Below, one piece after another: positions 4,526 to 6,204 of a DNA stretch of 6,204 nt. Position 1 is the stretch's first letter. Every line of letters starts with the position of its first letter. Origin of the DNA: Anaerolineae bacterium (GTDB lineage: Bacteria; Chloroflexota; Anaerolineae; B4-G1); the NCBI GenBank assembly GCA_030620125.1, contig JAUXFI010000123.1:1-6204 (forward strand), given 5' to 3'. The notes below the pieces were generated by a model that saw nothing but the letters and a program-made list of their open reading frames with translations, was not told the DNA's origin and ran no database searches. A program made the translations under genes and the position numbers.

Positions 4526-6204
4526 CTACAGGTCCCCCGCCCTGTGCGGGGCGAGAGACGTGTCCCCCGTCTGGTGGACGATCTTCCCGCCGACCAGTGT
4601 CATCTCCATAGGAGCGTTCCACAACTCTTGTAGTGACGTACTGTAGGGGTCCGCGCCCCAGACCACCAGATCGGCCAGTTTGCCCGCCTCAATGGAGCCT
4701 TTGACGTTTTCTTGGTGGCCAGCGTAGGCGGAGCCCATCGTGTGTGCTCGCAGCGCCTCTTTCATCGTCAGCGCCTGCTCCGGCTCGTAGCGCGCGTTGG
4801 AAAAAGTAGCGCGGGTCACGGCTCCAACCAACGTCGCCAGAGGCGTGTACCAGGGAGTGCTGGGCGCGTCGGAGCCTAGCGCCACGGGGACGCCGGCTTC
4901 CAGCCACTCGCGGGTGACGATGATCCGCTTGCCCCGCTCCTCGCCGAACAAGTCCACGTAGCCATCCCCCCCGATGCGGATGAACTGCGGCTGGGTGGAG
5001 ACCACCACGCCCAAATCCTTCATCCGCTGCGTCGCCTGCGGCGTGCATAGGATGCAGTGCTCGATGCGGTGGCGCGGATCGGAGCGCGGGTTAGCGTTCA
5101 TCGCCTCCTCAAAGGCGTCCAACGTCAGATCCAGGGCCGCATCCCCAACACAGTGGACGCAGATTTGCAGCCCCGTGTCGTGCAGGGCGCGGACGGCATC
5201 CTTGTAGGTTTGCGGGTTCCAGGTGGGCATATCCCAACGCTCGCCGTTGTGCGGCTCGTGACAGTAGGCCATCGTCATCTGGCCGTCGAGCAGGAACTTG
5301 AATCCGGCAAAGCGCATAAAGTCGTCCTCGTGGTGTTCAATCTCGTAAAGCGCGCGATCCAGGTCGCCGGGCCACTCTAGCGTGTAGTAGACCGCGCCGC
5401 GCAGGTACATTCCCCCTTGCCGCCCGACATCCAGATAGGTAGCGACGGTATCAGTGCCGCGCACGTTGTTATCCTGGAAACTGGTCACTCCGCAGGCGGC
5501 AAAGAGGGGCTGCATGGAGATAATGTTCTCATACACCGTCTCCTGGGTGTAGCGGGGGATGTGCCGCCGCACCAGATCCATCGCCCGGTGATTGTAAAAG
5601 ATACCGTCCGGCTCGCCGCTTGCTTCTCGCCCGATCATGCCGCCGGACGGATCTGGCGTGTTGGCGTCAATGCCGGTCATCTGCAGCGCCAGGCTGTTGG
5701 CAGAGCCATAGTGGCCGCCCTGTTGCAGAATGAATACCGGATGGTTGGGCGAGACCGAGTCCAAATCGTGCCGGTTGGGCAGCCCAATCCCCTGGATGAA
5801 CATAAAGTAGCCGATGACCCATTCTCCTTCCGCCGTCTGCCCCACCGCATCGGCCAGCTTGGCTTGCAGGTCCTGGACAGTCACCACCTCCGGCGGCAGG
5901 AAAGGCGTGTAGTAGCTGTGCATCAACCCCATGACCTGAAAGTGATTGTGGGCGTCAATCAGGCCGGGTGTGACCGCCCTCCCTCCCAGGTCTATTACCT
6001 GCGTGCTCTCGCCGACTATGGCAGAGACCTGCTCGCTGCTCCCCACCGCCTGGATCAGGCCATCCTTGACAGTAATTGCCTGGGCGATGGTGTCAGCAGG
6101 ATCCACGGTGATGACCTTGCCGTTCAGCAGCACCAGGTCGGCGGCCTGTTCCGGCGGGGCGGTAGGGACGATGGGATGCAGGGTGGGGGGGATGGTGGGT
6201 GAGA
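4526..6204 (-). CDS. YtcJ-like amidohydrolase, probably exported (N-terminus outside window)
   Basis: A metal-dependent hydrolase of the amidohydrolase superfamily (Amidohydro_3, YtcJ-like), which cleaves amide or related bonds of an unknown small substrate. Numbering from GTG 6133: VIDLGGRAVTPGLIDAHNHF carries His62 and His64; GFKFLLDG has Lys279; ICVHCVGD has His327; RIEHC has His359; LGSDAPSTPW has Asp422. Together they form the full metal-site set. The N-terminal LLNGKVITVDP and C-terminal GKLADLVVW..LVGGKIVH make the usual composite beta-sandwich. GTG 6133 is not the true start: the frame stays open to the window edge, encoding SPTIPPTLHPIVPTAPPE and then the family's typical ADLVLLNGK. 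A Pro/Thr-rich linker like this usually follows a lipoprotein or secretion signal, so an envelope location is inferred. The stop is TAG at 4526-4528. It runs convergently to the tat cluster. Confidence 0.88.
   Translation of the reverse strand, partial: SPTIPPTLHPIVPTAPPEQAADLVLLNGKVITVDPADTIAQAITVKDGLIQAVGSSEQVSAIVGESTQVIDLGGRAVTPGLIDAHNHFQVMGLMHSYYTPFLPPEVVTVQDLQAKLADAVGQTAEGEWVIGYFMFIQGIGLPNRHDLDSVSPNHPVFILQQGGHYGSANSLALQMTGIDANTPDPSGGMIGREASGEPDGIFYNHRAMDLVRRHIPRYTQETVYENIISMQPLFAACGVTSFQDNNVRGTDTVATYLDVGRQGGMYLRGAVYYTLEWPGDLDRALYEIEHHEDDFMRFAGFKFLLDGQMTMAYCHEPHNGERWDMPTWNPQTYKDAVRALHDTGLQICVHCVGDAALDLTLDAFEEAMNANPRSDPRHRIEHCILCTPQATQRMKDLGVVVSTQPQFIRIGGDGYVDLFGEERGKRIIVTREWLEAGVPVALGSDAPSTPWYTPLATLVGAVTRATFSNARYEPEQALTMKEALRAHTMGSAYAGHQENVKGSIEAGKLADLVVWGADPYSTSLQELWNAPMEMTLVGGKIVHQTGDTSLAPHRAGDL

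Noticed and set aside
4521..4551. Small hairpins (CCTGT/ACAGG and CCCCGC/GCGGGG) as terminator of the amidohydrolase gene
   Set aside because: The stems overlap the last codons and stop and no T-run follows on the minus strand.
5417..6202. A + strand frame of 261 codons opposite the amidohydrolase
   Set aside because: Shadow of a high-GC gene; its protein lacks recognisable motifs, whereas the minus strand encodes a complete metal site.
1..6204. A new defence, CRISPR or other multi-gene accessory system
   Set aside because: Apart from the edge toxin-like pair, the genes are core functions (FabG, NusB, Tat) plus one hydrolase and one small membrane protein; no CRISPR-type spaced repeats or effector-like neighbours are present.

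Overview
The window looks like a bacterial chromosome segment of fairly high GC. Several features suit the Chloroflexota (Anaerolineae-like): a GC-rich housekeeping operon joining an Asp23/Gls24 protein, NusB and Tat genes; C-rich palindromic intergenic repeats; and a Pro/Thr-rich linker in front of an apparently exported enzyme. That assignment is inference from style, not from any marker gene.

Layout. (1) 1-531: the last 35 codons of an unidentified gene, then 2 bp later a TumE-family (DUF6516) toxin-like gene. This part is visibly poorer in GC (about 52% by hand count of 121-420) than the start of the next gene (about 73% at 841-1020) and reads as accessory DNA. (2) 532-811: a spacer without a convincing gene. 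(3) 812-3578: a compact + strand operon of fabG (fatty-acid 3-ketoacyl-ACP reduction), an Asp23/Gls24 (YqhY-like) protein, nusB (transcription antitermination), a TatA/TatB-like gene and tatC (twin-arginine protein export). nusB/tatB-like and tatB-like/tatC overlap by 4 bp. (4) 3674-4066: a small two-span membrane protein with three Cys-Cys pairs and a very acidic tail, function unknown. (5) 4067-4525: a 459-bp gap between convergent genes, packed with hairpins and ending in a strong terminator-like stem. (6) 4526-6204, minus strand: a YtcJ-like amidohydrolase whose N-terminus runs off the window.

The most striking non-coding feature sits between the Asp23-like gene and nusB. There, 142 bp at 1931-2072 carry imperfect terminal inverted repeats and a long internal inverted repeat, and are flanked by a perfect 8-bp direct repeat, CGGACTAT. 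This has the form of a miniature inverted-repeat transposable element (MITE) with a target-site duplication. Removing it restores a 38-bp gap that still contains the nusB ribosome site. A second hairpin cluster at 4191-4247 holds two stems that differ by one swapped, still-paired base pair.

How the genes fit together: fabG, the Asp23-like gene and nusB echo the accBC-yqhY-nusB order of Bacillus subtilis, where the YqhY family is linked to fatty-acid synthesis. The Tat pair supplies export of folded proteins, and the convergent amidohydrolase looks like an envelope or secreted enzyme. I see no defence island, CRISPR array, tRNA or rRNA, and no clear new multi-gene system.
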